Source: Symbiodinium sp. CCMP2592 (taxonomy: Eukaryota > Sar > Dinophyceae > Suessiales > Symbiodiniaceae). Taken from it: a stretch of DNA of 64,000 bases. Under the pieces are notes generated by a model. It saw only the letters and a list, made by a program, of their open reading frames with translations, searched no databases and was not told the DNA's origin. The DNA lies in the NCBI GenBank assembly GCA_905221615.1, contig CAJNDT010000513.1, positions 1,117,168-1,181,167 on the forward strand, given 5' to 3'. This document shows, one piece after another, positions 50,647 to 61,682 of the stretch (position 1 is its first letter; each line of letters starts with the position of its first letter). A program made the position numbers and the translations under genes.

Positions 50647-51225
50647 TCACGGAGAATGCCCTAATGGATTAGAAGGTTCGGGCACACTCAGCAGTCGCTC
50701 CACACGGAGGAGGCGAGCATGAAGGCTGCGAGAGAAATTATTGTCGATGATTGACCCACAGAAGCCCTCGACGTCATCAAGACGGCCACTGAGGCCGCGC
50801 AGCCAATGACCATGGCCTCGGTCCGAATTGGAGGAGCTCGCCGGGCGCTTGCGCCCAGAAGGAGCGCGATGCATGATTCGCGTCGGTGCCGTCAGGCTGC
50901 ACCCGGCAGCCAAAGCCTCCTTGCGTTCATCCGAGAGACTAGCAAAGATGATTTGAGGAGCCCTTTCCTCACCGGCATCTCCAGACTCCGAAGGCGTCAG
51001 AGAAGCAGCATCATCCTCGCAAATGTCATGACGAGCCCAGGCCTCTCGGTTCAATTGTTCGGCCAACGGCTCCTGGGATTTCTGGATGTTTTCACAAAAT
51101 TTGTCAAAAGCGGCACGATGAGCAAACTCAGCGGTGCGGAATGAGACATGAGGCCGATGCAACTCGAAGCTTTCATGGATCCAGACTGCTCGACGGGTCA
51201 AGGTCGTTTCCATGAGGAGCGACAC
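50647..51225 (-). CDS. Accessory ORF of the outer element (192 aa)
   Basis: Starts MSLLMETTLTRRAVWIHESF with a likely true ATG within the first six codons. The first half is helical and charged (FCENIQKSQEPLAEQLNREA). An acidic DICEDDAASLTPSESGDAGE stretch follows, then a basic Ser-rich GRKRPASSSNSDRGHGH and a C-terminal helix (LHARLLRVERLLSVPE). No domain is recognised. By position it corresponds to the accessory ORFs of the inner element but lacks their cysteine clusters. Confidence 0.45.
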   Translation of the reverse strand: MSLLMETTLTRRAVWIHESFELHRPHVSFRTAEFAHRAAFDKFCENIQKSQEPLAEQLNREAWARHDICEDDAASLTPSESGDAGEERAPQIIFASLSDERKEALAAGCSLTAPTRIMHRAPSGRKRPASSSNSDRGHGHWLRGLSGRLDDVEGFCGSIIDNNFSRSLHARLLRVERLLSVPEPSNPLGHSP

Positions 51226-51935
51226 TGTTCCCTAGCCGTCAAGTGGTCTGCTCCTGAGCTCTCCCTTCTAGCAGAAGGAGCCTCAAAACCTGCAATCGCG
51301 GCAAGTTCAGCAGATCTGAAGCAGCACACCGAAAGTGATGCCGCAGAGTCGAAGCTCACTTCAGAAACATGAGTGCCATGCAGCGACCATGCAAAATGAC
51401 GTTTACATGCCAAAAATCTGCAGCAACTCATGCCAAAAACTGCCTTCGCAGCTAGTCCGTGATGTACGATGTTTGAAAGTGCAGCACTGCACGAAACTCC
51501 TGTAAAAGAGCACTGGATTTGACAAGCAGACCTGCTAGACGCCGAAGTCTCCTACGTGAGCAGTCTATGTTGCCATGCGAGTGCCCGCCGCATGAACATC
51601 TGCTTGGGATGCATCTGGGCAGGCGCGCAAACAACATGCACAGTTCGTCATGACAGCCCTTGCAAATCACTCATGAGGCAGGACAACGAACGCAGGCCGA
51701 CATGTCAAACTGCATGAACACGCGCAGAAGAAAGTATTTTACAGCAGCGGAGGCCTGGAAGTTTAGTCGACCATCACCATTCCAGGAAGACGATCGGCCA
51801 CAAAAGATAGCCGCCACATCAGCCGAAGCCAGCAGCCCAAGGTCAAGCCGTCCAGGAGTCTGGTACCCCCAACATGCCAGCTCATCGTGTACGGGCAATG
51901 GAAGCACGGCGCTTTCTGGCAAACCTTCGAGTGAA
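51226..51935 (-). other. Spacer with a possible coding continuation of the next ORF
   Basis: In another minus frame, 51671-51940 reads SSLEGLPESAVLPLPVHDEL and then GRSSSWNGDGRLNFQASAAV, which looks like protein. It may be the continuation of the ORF ending at 51936 after a frameshift or intron. No other feature is seen. Confidence 0.35.
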
Positions 51936-52541
51936 CTAGCCACGGCACACCACGCGGAAGTTTGTCTCCATCTGGAACCATGTAGAGCGCTCCAAGCTGC
52001 ACTCATAAGTCGGCCGAAGCCCGGCTTGCCGAAAGTGGAGCGTAACACCATCGACGATCCATCTCTGATAATTCTCTTTGTGCAAACAGGTCCTGGCGGA
52101 TTCATTGAGCAGCTGTGAGAGGGTGTCTTGGCCCTTCCAACCAATGTTCGCAGTCGGCACACCATCCATAACAATGGAAGCTTCACCTGAAAGATCACAG
52201 GACCACGCGCGATGGGAGCGCGCAGTCTGATCACGTAGGCCTTTGCCAAAAGCTTCAGCTTGCAAGATCTCAAAGGAAGGCGACTCCACAGCAACCTCCG
52301 CCTCGCTATCACTTGATGAACCGTCAGCAGTCACACCAGAATTGGTAAAAGCTCCACCCAGCATCGCCACCCCATAGACATCAGCATGTCCCAGAGCTTC
52401 GGCTCTGAGCGCATCACCCGAGTCCACGGCCTCGAGCACGTCACCTCCGGCAGGACACAGGTCAGCGAGTCGATTAGCGTCGCTGTCGCTTTCTGAGGAG
52501 ACGTGGGTTCGCGCTGCAGTTGCTCGAGCAGACTCGGACAT
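51936..52541 (-). CDS. First accessory ORF of the outer element (possibly broken)
   Basis: Likely start MSESARATAARTHVSSESDS at 52541. Acidic, Ser/Asp-rich N-terminal half; the second half has a more globular look (IVMDGVPTANIGWKGQDTLS, then TCLHKENYQRWIVDGVTLHF). It stops at a TAG at 51936, after which the frame of 51671-51940 continues plausibly, so it may be truncated. No family is recognised. Confidence 0.42.
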   Translation of the reverse strand: MSESARATAARTHVSSESDSDANRLADLCPAGGDVLEAVDSGDALRAEALGHADVYGVAMLGGAFTNSGVTADGSSSDSEAEVAVESPSFEILQAEAFGKGLRDQTARSHRAWSCDLSGEASIVMDGVPTANIGWKGQDTLSQLLNESARTCLHKENYQRWIVDGVTLHFRQAGLRPTYECSLERSTWFQMETNFRVVCRG

Positions 52542-52653
52542 GGATCCCAGGCAGTTTATCACAGAGCCACGAAGCTCGTGGTCCACTCACCTGCTATGCC
52601 CAAGAATCTGAAGCCAGCGGTCTTCGTATTCCATGCGGCGGCCCGCCCCGGCC

Positions 52654-52954
52654 TGAAACAAAATTTTGTGCTCCTTGAGCACAATGCTGCTCATGTTTTG
52701 CAACAATCTTCTGCATTCCAGAGTGTAAGTAAAAGCAAACATGGAACTGTGAAAAGGAAAACATGAAAAGAAAACATAAAACATAAATTCCTTCTTTATC
52801 GTAACTACAAATAGAGGGATTCCTCGTAATGTTTTGTTTTGTCACTGTCGACGCACCAAGTGCCCATCCACCCACACACACACACACACAGAGGGGGGGG
52901 GTTCAAGGAGGTAAGCCGAAACAAGACAGGACCGTCAACAAGTTGAGGTTATCC
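52654..52954 (-). repeat. A1 repeat of the outer element
   Basis: 301 bases matching 20164-20387 and 31340-31403 with a short CA tract (52873-52890) between them. This is the pre-insertion form of the site occupied by the Penelope-like element in A2. Confidence 0.88.
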
Positions 52955-53151
52955 TTGGTGCCCTTCCACACTTGTGGAAGCGACAACGCAGGCGCCCGCA
53001 CGCATCCTCCTTCTCCGTTCCATGGGCCGTCTTTGAAACTTTCCAGCATCTGCTTGAAGCACGGCCCCTTCATACGCAAAGTCAGATGGAACAATCAGTG
53101 CTGTTGAAGCTCAGGAAGTAGTCATGCAGTTGACAACACTGGAAACGGTCA
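52955..53151. other. Right flank of the outer element
   Basis: No feature is recognised between the element end and the helicase-gene fragment. Confidence 0.4.
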
Positions 53152-53890
53152 ATGTTGCTCAGGCACAACGATGCCTCAACCGCCTTAACCGCTCTTCTGC
53201 TCGTCAGCCAGTGGCCCGCTTTTCTTGGAGCCCTCCCGCAACATGACCACGTTTGCTGTTGGGACCTCGCCTTGAGCAGTTTGGAGTATCAAAGTCGGAG
53301 GGAAGCTGGATTTCTGCAAGTCCTGAAAATGCTAGCTGCTCTGATGGAGCAAACCTTTTGTTAACACATTGCTGAGTTGCTCGCCAGCATAAAGCAGCAG
53401 GGCTCGGAGACATAGCTACAACCCAGCCGGGGGGTGAAGAGGCGCAGTGCGCGTCGTGCTTCCCCTTCTGTCAGCAGCGCTTGCATGCTCCTGCTGACAC
53501 TTCAGCTCTCCTGGCCAATGCAGAGAGCCAGCTTGTCATTCCCACCGGTGACCTCCGACAGCCCGCTGGAAGAGTAAAGGTGAAGTGCAACTGCGCACAC
53601 TAGTCCGTCTCATCGCCAAGCCTGTTGGCATCCGTCGAATTGCTCAGCTTACCTCTCAACCCGTTTCCCCGGGGCGGCTCGCCACTGCACTGCGTGGTTT
53701 GGTGCACACACAGTTCAGTGGTCCAGCCTTAGGCACCGACACAATGGCTACCAAGGCGCTGAACCATCCCCGGGAACCAGCCTCGCAGTATGTCGGAAGT
53801 TGTCGGAGTGCCTTTTTAGAGTGGAAGGGGAGAGAGATAGCTAGCCACTGTGGAGCAGGCATTCAGCTTCTTTCACGACCATCACAATGA
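53152..53890 (+). pseudogene. Internally deleted fragment of the helicase-family gene (plus strand)
   Basis: The plus frame 53152-53364 (ALLLVSQWPAFLGALPQHDH, then FLQVLKMLAALMEQTFC) matches the 511-aa and 439-aa frames of the right copy joined together. 53585-53890 (TLVRLIAKPVGIRRIAQLTS, then PVSPGRLATALRGLVHTQFS) matches the region after the helicase GDPRQ motif; a GDLRQPAGR remnant lies at about 53550-53575. The Walker A segment is missing. The fragment is inverted relative to the right copy. It is useful because it stays in one frame where the right copy shifts (about 61600 and 60410), showing that the ancestor was one long ORF. Confidence 0.7.
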
Positions 53891-54155
53891 ATTAGACGCC
53901 TTTAATTGACCTCTTTACTAACCACAGTCTGTACTGGAACCACGGATGCAGTTGATATCTGCATTATTGACAAGACCGGGCGCTTTACCATGATAGAGAG
54001 GACGCCCATTAACGTCTCCACAGCAGGCAGTACGCGGCCACGGGCCCATTGATCATCGCCTCTCCCTTCCATTGATGGGATATTGGCCGCTTTGGAGCTT
54101 CATGCTCCCCATTGACGTCTCGAGTGTTTTGTTGTAAATCAGACGAAACCCCACT
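53891..54155. other. Unassigned spacer
   Basis: Continues after the helicase fragment with no recognisable frame. Confidence 0.35.
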
Positions 54156-55030
54156 TTGCCAGCTGTGGAACTGTTAGCTTTCTTACGTGCGCTTTGCCAG
54201 TGTAAGTGCAAATCCTCTTTGTTGTTTGGAAGGGCGCCTAGCCCAGAGCAAATCTACCAGCTTGATGCCACGCCCGGTTCCAAGCTGTGCACCGAATCGG
54301 CGCCAGTCTTGGACTTCATGCTGTGGGGTGCGCCAACATACGTTGGTAGCACGGCTGGTCCATGCACCCTACCTAAAGCGCATCCTCACGGGTCAAAAAG
54401 CGGCGTTGCATTGCCCGTAAACGGAAGCTTTTCCAGCCTCTCCGCCAGTTATTGCCCGAGCGCGCCATTTGTTGCCGTGCGTACCTACAAAGCTGCCTCT
54501 AATACACGCAGCAAGTCATCCCGCCCGACGCTGGCGAGCAGCAACGTACCCTGGTCTGCACCCGGTACGTTTTGGGGGAAGGGCGACATTGGCTGGAGGC
54601 CAAGCATGTCAACGGCATGTTCCGCATTTTTGAGATTCCACAGCCTGGAACGTGGCGGTTGTCCTGCCCTCTTGGGAGACTGGAATTTCTGCTGCGCTTG
54701 GGCCCCTATACTTGCAATTGCTGCCGTGGAGGGAATGCGTCCGGTCTTATCGACCGCAAAACCTCTTCTCGCCGCTGTCTTGGATCTACCCGCAGCCTCG
54801 TCAACACTACTTCAGCACTGCCTATTCGTGATGCCCTTCAACAATATGCACGAACATTGGTCGGCACCAATTTTTGCGCTTGGAACGAAGGGTCTCAAAG
54901 CGAGTCGCTGTCGCATGTCCGCAAGCTTTACAAGCGCTGCATTCTTGAGACTCAGGCAGCTCACTATCTGCTTGACAAAATCCCCAAGCAGCTGTGGCTG
55001 CCGCTGGCCAATGGGTTGCGGGCGTACTCT
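54156..55030 (+). pseudogene. Decayed coding sequence, possibly nuclease-like
   Basis: Two overlapping plus frames (54156-55073 and 54572-55537) look like pieces of one protein with a frameshift near 54650. One contains GGCPALLGDWNFCCA; GDWNF resembles the GDxN motif of endonuclease/exonuclease/phosphatase nucleases found in LINE elements. The other reads NEGSQSESLSHVRKLYKRCI and LDKIPKQLWLPLANGL. The open frame then runs into an inverted-repeat arm copy at 55029. No clear match to the helicase-family gene. The nuclease idea is weak. Confidence 0.35.
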
Positions 55031-55325
55031 TTTTTTTTTTGGCGTGAATGGGCCTCGTCGACTACGGCTGTAGCACTCGGTCCCTACAAGCAAACTAACA
55101 AACTACAAAGCACAGAACTACAAAACAGTGAGACAAAAGCGAAGCTCTGCAAGCTGCGGCGCACAGGCTTTGCCGGTGGTAGCCGTTCAGCAAACTACGA
55201 AGCCTCAGCGACCGATCCGAAGCAACAAAGAGCCGTCGCTCTGAGCCGCCCAAAGCAGCAGGTGGAGCCAAATCCAAGCTCCGGCAGCCGTTCTAGTCTC
55301 GACAGACAACGGACAGCCCCTGTGC
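55029..55325 (-). repeat. Solo copy of the inverted-repeat arm
   Basis: Same orientation and layout as 11821-12123: T run, GGCCTCGTCGACTACGGCTG, through CAACGGACAGCCCCTGTG. It interrupts the decayed frame before it. Confidence 0.7.
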
Positions 55326-55769
55326 TTTGTTTCATCACGATCGAGCACACCAAAGTCCAAACGTCCAATGCCTTAGAAAGCGGTGTGCAGTATCGTGGCA
55401 CTGCCGGCGCGTTTCCGTCAAACAATGCGCAAAGTCAAAATCGGCAGGTGTGCAGACTGAGCGCACACGGTGTGTCGCCGATGCAATGCACGGTGGAAGC
55501 CAAATTGGGTCGCCCAAGACAGCCGAAGTCATGGTAGGAGTCTGGCCGTGCTGCCCAGCATCCACGCGTCCCAGGCTGCTTTGGCGAGTGCAACTAGGCC
55601 CAAACAAGGGTTCCACCAGGCAGCAAAATGCACCCTGCAGAGGGCAATGGAGGGAAGGTGCGGGGTTCTGCCCCTGCCTGCCGTTGAGCATGTCGAAGCC
55701 CGAGAAATGACATTGGCCGGATCCTCGCGCTACGTACTTACTTAGGCAAGAGGGGAGGCCAAACCATGT
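55326..55769. other. Unassigned sequence
   Basis: Contains CACACCAAAGTCCA, shared with about 13433 and 13939 on the left. No gene is supported. Confidence 0.35.
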
Positions 55770-56890
55770 CAATAACGGACATCAACGTATGTCGACATGC
55801 CGGCAAGCTTAGGAGTCCCGAGGGGAGGAGAGCACGCGCAGGCGCCCCCCTTGGCCCCAAGTCCAATGGCCCAGAAAGCGCGGCGCGACCATTTTGCGTC
55901 GACCCTGCTCATAGACAACCGGCAAGCACCAAAGGCTGAAGCGGATGAGCCTCCAGACCACAATAGGAGGCCAATGCAGCGGGTGAAAAGTTTTGAAGTG
56001 GCATCAACCTTCCAAATCGGAGAAGTGATGAACCCAGCTTGTTGTCGGGCCGACTCCTATGCCGAAGATGAAGAAAGGAAGGAACCACAGCGACGTATGT
56101 CGTCGGTTTCACCGGCACAGGCCAAGCGGTGTCTGTGTCGTTGCGCGCAAGTGGCCAAAAAGGCCGGAGCCCGTGGCAATCTAGACAGGGTGTGCGGTCA
56201 AGTCCTGCAAGCAAAAGGGGACCGAGTAGCACCGCCCTTTGGCCAGAGTTCCGCGTAGGCCGGCGATGACCGCTGACTCGCCACGGAAGCCGAGCATCTC
56301 AAAGTCGGCCAGAAGCGGCCAACCCCCAGATGGATCGTCGGGGCCTCACATACACGAGGAGCCAAGGAGTGATGTGGCATCCTCTGATCCGAATGCATTG
56401 GACTGGACATACTGGTGCCCAATGAAGAGGGTCCTCCAGCCGCACTTTGGAGAAGCGCTAGGTGCGAAGAGCCCAGTGGTGTGGAGAGCGGCCAGTGCTC
56501 TTGCGCGTGGATGAGCAAGCAAAGCGATGCCCGAGTACCGACGTGGGCAGATGTTTCGCGTCAACACTTGCCACAATGCAGGAGCAAACTGTTGTCAGAA
56601 AAAGGGACATCGATGTACGGCGACATGCTGGCAGCTCAATGCAACCCGACGTTGAGGACCCAGCGTGGACACCGCCACGCTGGCAGGTGTCCCCCCCCTC
56701 GGGAATACGTCCGGCAAGGAGGAAAAGCAATCCGGTGTCACTGAGAACGAACATCGACGTGTGTCAGCGTCCCAGTGGCTCCACACGGACTGGTTGGGGG
56801 CGGTCGCCTGTCCCTCTCATTAGTGCCGTGTTGCTCCGGCAATGGATCATCGAATGCCAAAACAAGACATAACGACGTATGTCGTCTGTC
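55770..56890. repeat. Array of spaced palindromic motifs
   Basis: Variants of ACGACGTATGTCGT occur at about 55784-55795 (CAACGTATGTCGACATG), 56091-56103 (exact core), 56606-56622 (ACATCGATGTACGGCGACAT), 56750-56765 (ACATCGACGTGTGTCAG) and 56873-56884 (exact core). No coding frame in the interval is convincing. Spacing is irregular (about 120-510 bases). The exact core also occurs at 10657, 14023 and 14289. Confidence 0.55.
56873..56884. repeat. Palindromic motif just past the right gene copy
   Basis: ATAACGACGTATGTCGTCTG, about 70 bases beyond the gene end, equivalent to 14289-14300 in the left copy. Confidence 0.6.
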
Positions 56891-57205
56891 ACGATCGGGG
56901 TGAGCAGAGATCACCGGGCAGAGCCGGACGCCTCATCGGACGGCCAGCTGTCTAGCAGGCGTTGCATGTCGCGCCCATTCGAGGGGAAGTGACTCTTGTT
57001 CAATAGGTAGAGCATCTGGTAATTTCTGGCAGTGTACATTTCCTTCAAACGTGAAAAGGAATACTGGTGGGTATCGTGGTCCTCACTATGAGGTGTGGCA
57101 TGAGCTCCGTGGAAATGCAGGGAAGTTGGAGGCCGGGCCCGAGACCCCCTTCTCTGAGGAACTCATCTGCCGCCGCCTTCCAACGTTCCTGCGCCCGAGG
57201 GTGCC

Positions 57206-59194
57206 CTAGCCGGAACCTTGGGCGCGTGCCATCAGGCAGAGTTTGTGTGCGGCCTTCCTCCTGGGCGACCAACCTTTGAAGGAGGACCAACGCTTTGGCC
57301 TCCGTTGCGTCGAAGTGTGCAGCGCCACAGGCGGGTCGGAAAATAGAATTTCTTTTTCTGCGGCCCACGGATCCAGTAGGCAACTACCGCACGGAGATCC
57401 CAGCCTCCAGAGGTTGTCACTGCACGGAGGCGCCACAGGGCACTGTGGAGTAGGCCTGCAGCCTGGATCGCCAGCGACGGCTGAGCACGTAGCCCCAGCA
57501 CCAGCGGAAAAAGCAGTCCGAAAGGTGCCACGATAGGAGCCAGGATACGCAAACATGCGCGGTTCGAACTCTCCGCGTCTGGCTGGGAGGAGTTCATTCT
57601 CGAAGCCCTCCATCACGCGGCCCGCGATGGCAATCTGCGGACGGCCAACCAAGTCAACAGGAACCTTGCATGTGATTCGGACCTCAATATGCTGGCCATC
57701 TCGCCCAGGAGTTACACTGGCGAGTTGCAGGAGTGGGGCGGACGATGGGTCGTCGGCCAACACGGGTAAGGAAAAAGAGTAGTTGCACCGGCAGCAGTAC
57801 TCCACAATGCAGAAGCGGAGTACCCTTGTTGTCCTCGGCAACAGTGCTGCCTCCCCCGGTACGCCGCTGGCTGGAGTTTTCCCCCCGTCGGCTATTGGTC
57901 GGTCGCGCTTGGGAGCCAGAGACATCTGGATAAGGCTGCCATCGCGTACAGGGGATTTCCGTTCTGCGAGAGCCCGTGGGAGAGAGCTTTTGAGCCCCGA
58001 CAGTTCGTCAAGGAGCAGCCACCACCAAATCTCCGGCCGGGCCAGTTCGTACCAGGACAGGTCGAAAACCTGTCCTTCCGCTAAGCGCAGGACTGGATCA
58101 CAAAACTGGGCCAATGCCACGGACACAGCGAGCAGTGGTGTTAAGCAGACGCGAAAGGCTTCGCTCTCAGTGCAGCGTCGCAACATGAGGGCTCGGTCCG
58201 CAAAATCCACAACTTTCACCCCAAAGTTCTGTGGACTGAGTTTGAGCTCACAAGCAGGCAACGACAAGGGGAGGGAAAGCAGGGTAAGGCAGTCCGGAGA
58301 GCTGGGGAGTAATTGCTGAAGTGCCCCAGCGCAGTCAATTCCTTTAACCGGCTGTTGAAGTCTGCCCCTAGCTTGGTAACGGCGAAGGGTGTCATGCTGC
58401 TCCGCGAATTCATCCTCATCATCTGCTGGTACACACCTGCTGGCAATTGAGGTGACCACTGGCACAAGACGATCAGGCGGGGATTCGACCGCGCCCAGTA
58501 GGTCCTCCACACGTTGAGTCCATGTAGCGGTAGGTGCAACTGGGTGAGAGGCCGCACAGCTTTGGCTGCGCAGCTCGGCTGTCAGCGTCGGATCTTCCTT
58601 GGCAGGCTCGCCGATCTCCGGGTCCGGGCGCACCGCACCTGTCGGATCATATAGGGCTCTTGGCAGTCCAGTAGTAGCCACCGGCGGGAGCAATGTTGCC
58701 TGAGGGGAAGAATGTCGTAGGCGCGACGACACATAGCGCTGCAACCTCCCTAGCAGCCTGGTGTTGACCGTGTCAGAGGAAATAGCGTAGAAGTAGAATG
58801 CGCCGGGCACGGCCATCACTGTTGACTCCGACACACCAGCGTTGCCGCGGCACTCAGTGGCAGGTTCCGCGCAAGGCATGTGAGACCCTATCAGCGATCT
58901 GTGATGGGTGGAGCGGAGGGCACTGAAGAGCCTCTTGGGGAGAGGGACACCCCCTCCTCTGTGGTCACGGAGGCGATGGAGCCCGAACCTCGGCGGGTTA
59001 GTGAACTCCAGTAGTCCAAACACAGGAAACTCGGTATCGATGACAGGGTAAAACGGCCGTGCCGTGATGGACTGACCGCGCGGTCCACTGTGCTCAAAGT
59101 CCACCCCCCGAAGGAGGAGCTGAACCGGGTAGCCCTCTATGCCACTGTGAGCTGCTACCGCTGTAGCCTTACAGAGCGAGGGGACGCGATTCAC
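57206..59194 (-). pseudogene. Helicase-family protein, C-terminal region of unknown function
   Basis: Frame of 662 residues (GTG at its upstream end, probably not a true start). Conserved with the left copy: LLLRGVDFEHSGPRGQSITA, ARPFYPVIDTEFPVFGLLEF, PPVATTGLPRALYDPTGAVR, CAGALQQLLP, SPQNFGVKVVDFADRALMLR, LSWYELARPEIWWWLLLDEL, TPGRDGQHIEVRITCKVP. After about residue 550 it diverges from the left copy because of a frameshift; the proper continuation (LAIQAAGLLHSALWRLRA, WDLRAVVAYWIRGPQKK) lies in frame 57232-57597. No known domain. The strong conservation between two decayed copies shows that the region was once under protein selection. Confidence 0.65.
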
Positions 59195-59379
59195 GGACCA
59201 TCCTCGCGGGGAGGGCTAGCCCATAGGCGCTGTACAGCTCCTCCCATCGCACGTGGGTGTGATGGAGGACAGAGTGGAGCTCCAATGCCGCCGGAATGCC
59301 CCACCAATGAGTGGGGGAGGCGATGATCAATGGGCCGTGGGTCGCGTGCTGCCCGCCGTGCGCTGATGAGCATCTCCGG

Positions 59380-60410
59380 TCATGGTAAAGCGGCCAGCCC
59401 TGTCGAGAATGCAGATGTCGACTGCACCTGTAGTGCCAGCGCAGACTGTAGTGGTGAAGAGGGCGGGGGGAGCTCTGGCAGCCAATCCGAGATGAACTCC
59501 GCGAGGGATGTACCTTCGGCCACCACTCGGTGCGCGTTATCCGTGTCCGCGTTGGCGGGGCGAGCATTGCTGAGGCCAAGACCATGCTTGAGGGCGTCAA
59601 AAACCCGGGTGGTGGGTGTGACTACCGTGACTTTCCGCCCAGCCTGCACTGCGAAACGATGCCCGCAGACGTTGTAGGCGAATACCAGGAGGACATAGAG
59701 CAATTCCATCAAGCCATCTGGGTGCATGTCCGAAGATGTATGCCGCGGTAATCGGACGAAGTACACTCCTGGCTGGTGAGTGCCGTCCGCCGCTACCCGT
59801 TGAAGCCGCCTCGCCGCGGTGTCCGCAGCTAGCTCACCAATGGTGATCGGGCACGGAGTGGTATCGGAAACCCTGTGCATACTGATGGATTGAGGGTATC
59901 GAACGGCCGTGATTAGTAGATAAAGGTCAGCCAGCAGCCTGGTGGAGGCGACCAGGGCTAGATTCAGGCAAACCCCATTGATGGGGGCCAAGCCTTCAGC
60001 TTGCATAGCGGTATTGGCCGGCGCCAGTATTGCACCGACAGCTGACAGACGATTGAGATAGCACAACATCGCCTCGCTATGGGACTCCGACTGGTGGAGG
60101 AAGTCCACCGCAATAGCCGCTGGCGTGAGCCGGTCGGGGTGAGGGCACACTCGGTCACCTATGCTGGTGATGCCTGAATAAGGGATGAAGTATTTCATCC
60201 CTTGTCGGGTGACCCGACATCCTCGTAGCTCCTGCAGATCCTCATCGAGGTTGACCTCAACCTCTTCCTCAATGCCAAAGAGGCACTCGGACAACTCTCG
60301 ACGCACGGTTATGGTGGCTCCCGTCGGCGGCTCAGCGCCCTGATGGCCGTCATGACGGTGTCCTAAGCTAGTCCACCGGATAGTGTGAAGCGGCCCCTGC
60401 GGTGTAGACT
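59380..60410 (-). pseudogene. Helicase C-lobe region
   Basis: Open frame of 308 residues, extending upstream without a start to about 60410. KVTVVTPTTRVFDALKHGL fits the motif after the QxxR region of UPF1-like helicases (ITPYxxQ position), and TVRRELSECLFGIEEEVEVN matches the plus-strand fragment near 53800. The rest (PVCLNLALVAST-type, TRLLADLYLLITAVRYPQSI) is not recognised. The assignment to the second RecA-like lobe is tentative. Confidence 0.45.
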
Positions 60411-61682
60411 CTGAACCAAACCTCTCAGTGCCGCGGCAAGGCGTCCCGGGGAGACAGGCTGCGGGGCTAGCTGGGCGACGCCGCGGATGCCGACGGGCTT
60501 GGCAATGAGTCGTGCCAGGGTGCGTACTTGGACCTCGCCTTTACCGCCACCCGCGGGTTGTCGTGGGTCCCCGGTGCGGATGACGAGCTGGCCGGCAGTG
60601 TTCGCAAGGATGGCCGCCGAGGCGGGCTGTCCCTCCTGTTGCCCCTCGTCAATCACAATGACATGTGCGCTGGTAAGGTAGGTTTTCACCTCGCTATAGG
60701 AGGCATAACGAAGTTGCAGCGCGGCAGAGCCCTGTGTGAGCAGCAACATGTGAGCACTGCCAACTGAGGGGGATGTAAGACGGGCGTTGCGCCCCGTGGA
60801 TCCTGGCTGAGACGTGGCAATCTCTCCTAAGCCGGCCGCTTGGTGTTCAGCAGCTTCGGTGAAAGGCACATGATCAAAAGATGGGTCGAGCATTTCGGCA
60901 TCGCCAGACACCCTACGCACAACGACAAGCGGGCGCAGCCATTGCGGGGCATCGACCAACAGGTTGGAGGCAATACGGACAACAGCAATGAGCGCAGAAT
61001 GCTGCTGCGCTGTCCAGAATACCGTTTGCTCCAGAACAGCATCCAGACAGACTAGGGCGCACCACAGAGAGAAAGTTTTGGATGAGCCAGCACAGCCCAG
61101 GATGCTGAGAGAGCTGCGGCCTTGTGCCCGAGCGGCTAGAATGGCCGTGATGTGCCCGCTCAGGAGGCCATCCGGGCTGTTCAGAAGCTCAGCAATGTGG
61201 CGACAAAAGGACTGTCCCATCAGGGCAGCCAACGCGTGCAGCTCTTCTGGGATCAGCGATGCCGGGAGACGCCAATTGCTGCAGAACGGCTCCCGAGGGT
61301 TGTGGCGCCTGGCTACTGGGTGGAGGGCAATGATGCGCTTTTTGAGCCGCACAAAGTCGGCCGGCGTAAGGTCAGGGGCAGGTGGGAATTGAGGGGCTCT
61401 GGCAGCCGACTCCACTGCCTGCAAGAAGGACAGCGCGAGATGCACTTCCGAGGCGAAGTGGCTCCGAGGCCGTGGTGCAGGTAAGGTGCACGGGCGCACG
61501 GGCATGCCAATGGCCAGTGGGACACGTGCCTCAGGCATTTTGAGTACTTGCAGGAACACATCGAGAGCGCCACCAACCTTAATGCAGACTTTGGAGGGAA
61601 AGGCCCCAGCTGCAGTCCTGGCCAGGTTGAGGGGCGGCCCCGAGAAAGGATGGCCACTGCCGGATGAGCAAGAGCGCAGCAA
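60363..61682 (-). pseudogene. UPF1-like SF1 helicase N-lobe
   Basis: Frame of 439 residues. Walker A is LGCAGSSKTFSLW (196-203 GCAGSSKT; the usual second Gly before Lys is Ser). Walker B/motif II is VIVIDEGQQEGQ (DEGQ at 345-348, matching the DEAQ-box type), and motif III is VIRTGDPRQPAGG (371-375). Spacing and the ILANTAGQLVIRTGD run resemble UPF1/ZNFX1-type superfamily 1 helicases more than Pif1. It would couple ATP hydrolysis to RNA or DNA unwinding. Frameshifts on both sides make this copy non-functional. Confidence 0.7.

Larger units (their letters stand above)
19737..52954 (-). mobile_element. Outer YR retroelement (DIRS/Ngaro-like) with two nested insertions
   Basis: Split direct repeats bound it. 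In sense (minus) order: A1 52954-52654, ORFs, B1 31751-31404, A2 31403-31340 plus 20387-20164, and B2 20148-19737. A1 and A2 share sequence, as do B1 and B2, in the A1-ORF-B1A2-B2 order typical of tyrosine-recombinase retroelements such as Ngaro and PAT. It encodes accessory ORFs, a tyrosine recombinase, a Gag-like protein, and dioxygenase-like + methyltransferase-like + RT + RNase H. Subtracting the Penelope-like element and the inner YR element leaves about 11 kb. B1 and B2 differ at only a few bases apart from a 65-bp duplication, so it is fairly young, but its pol is frameshifted and interrupted. Confidence 0.85.

Noticed and set aside
53500-53580. Functional helicase gene on the plus strand
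   Set aside because: The Walker A segment is missing and frames change. It is a fragment of the multicopy gene.
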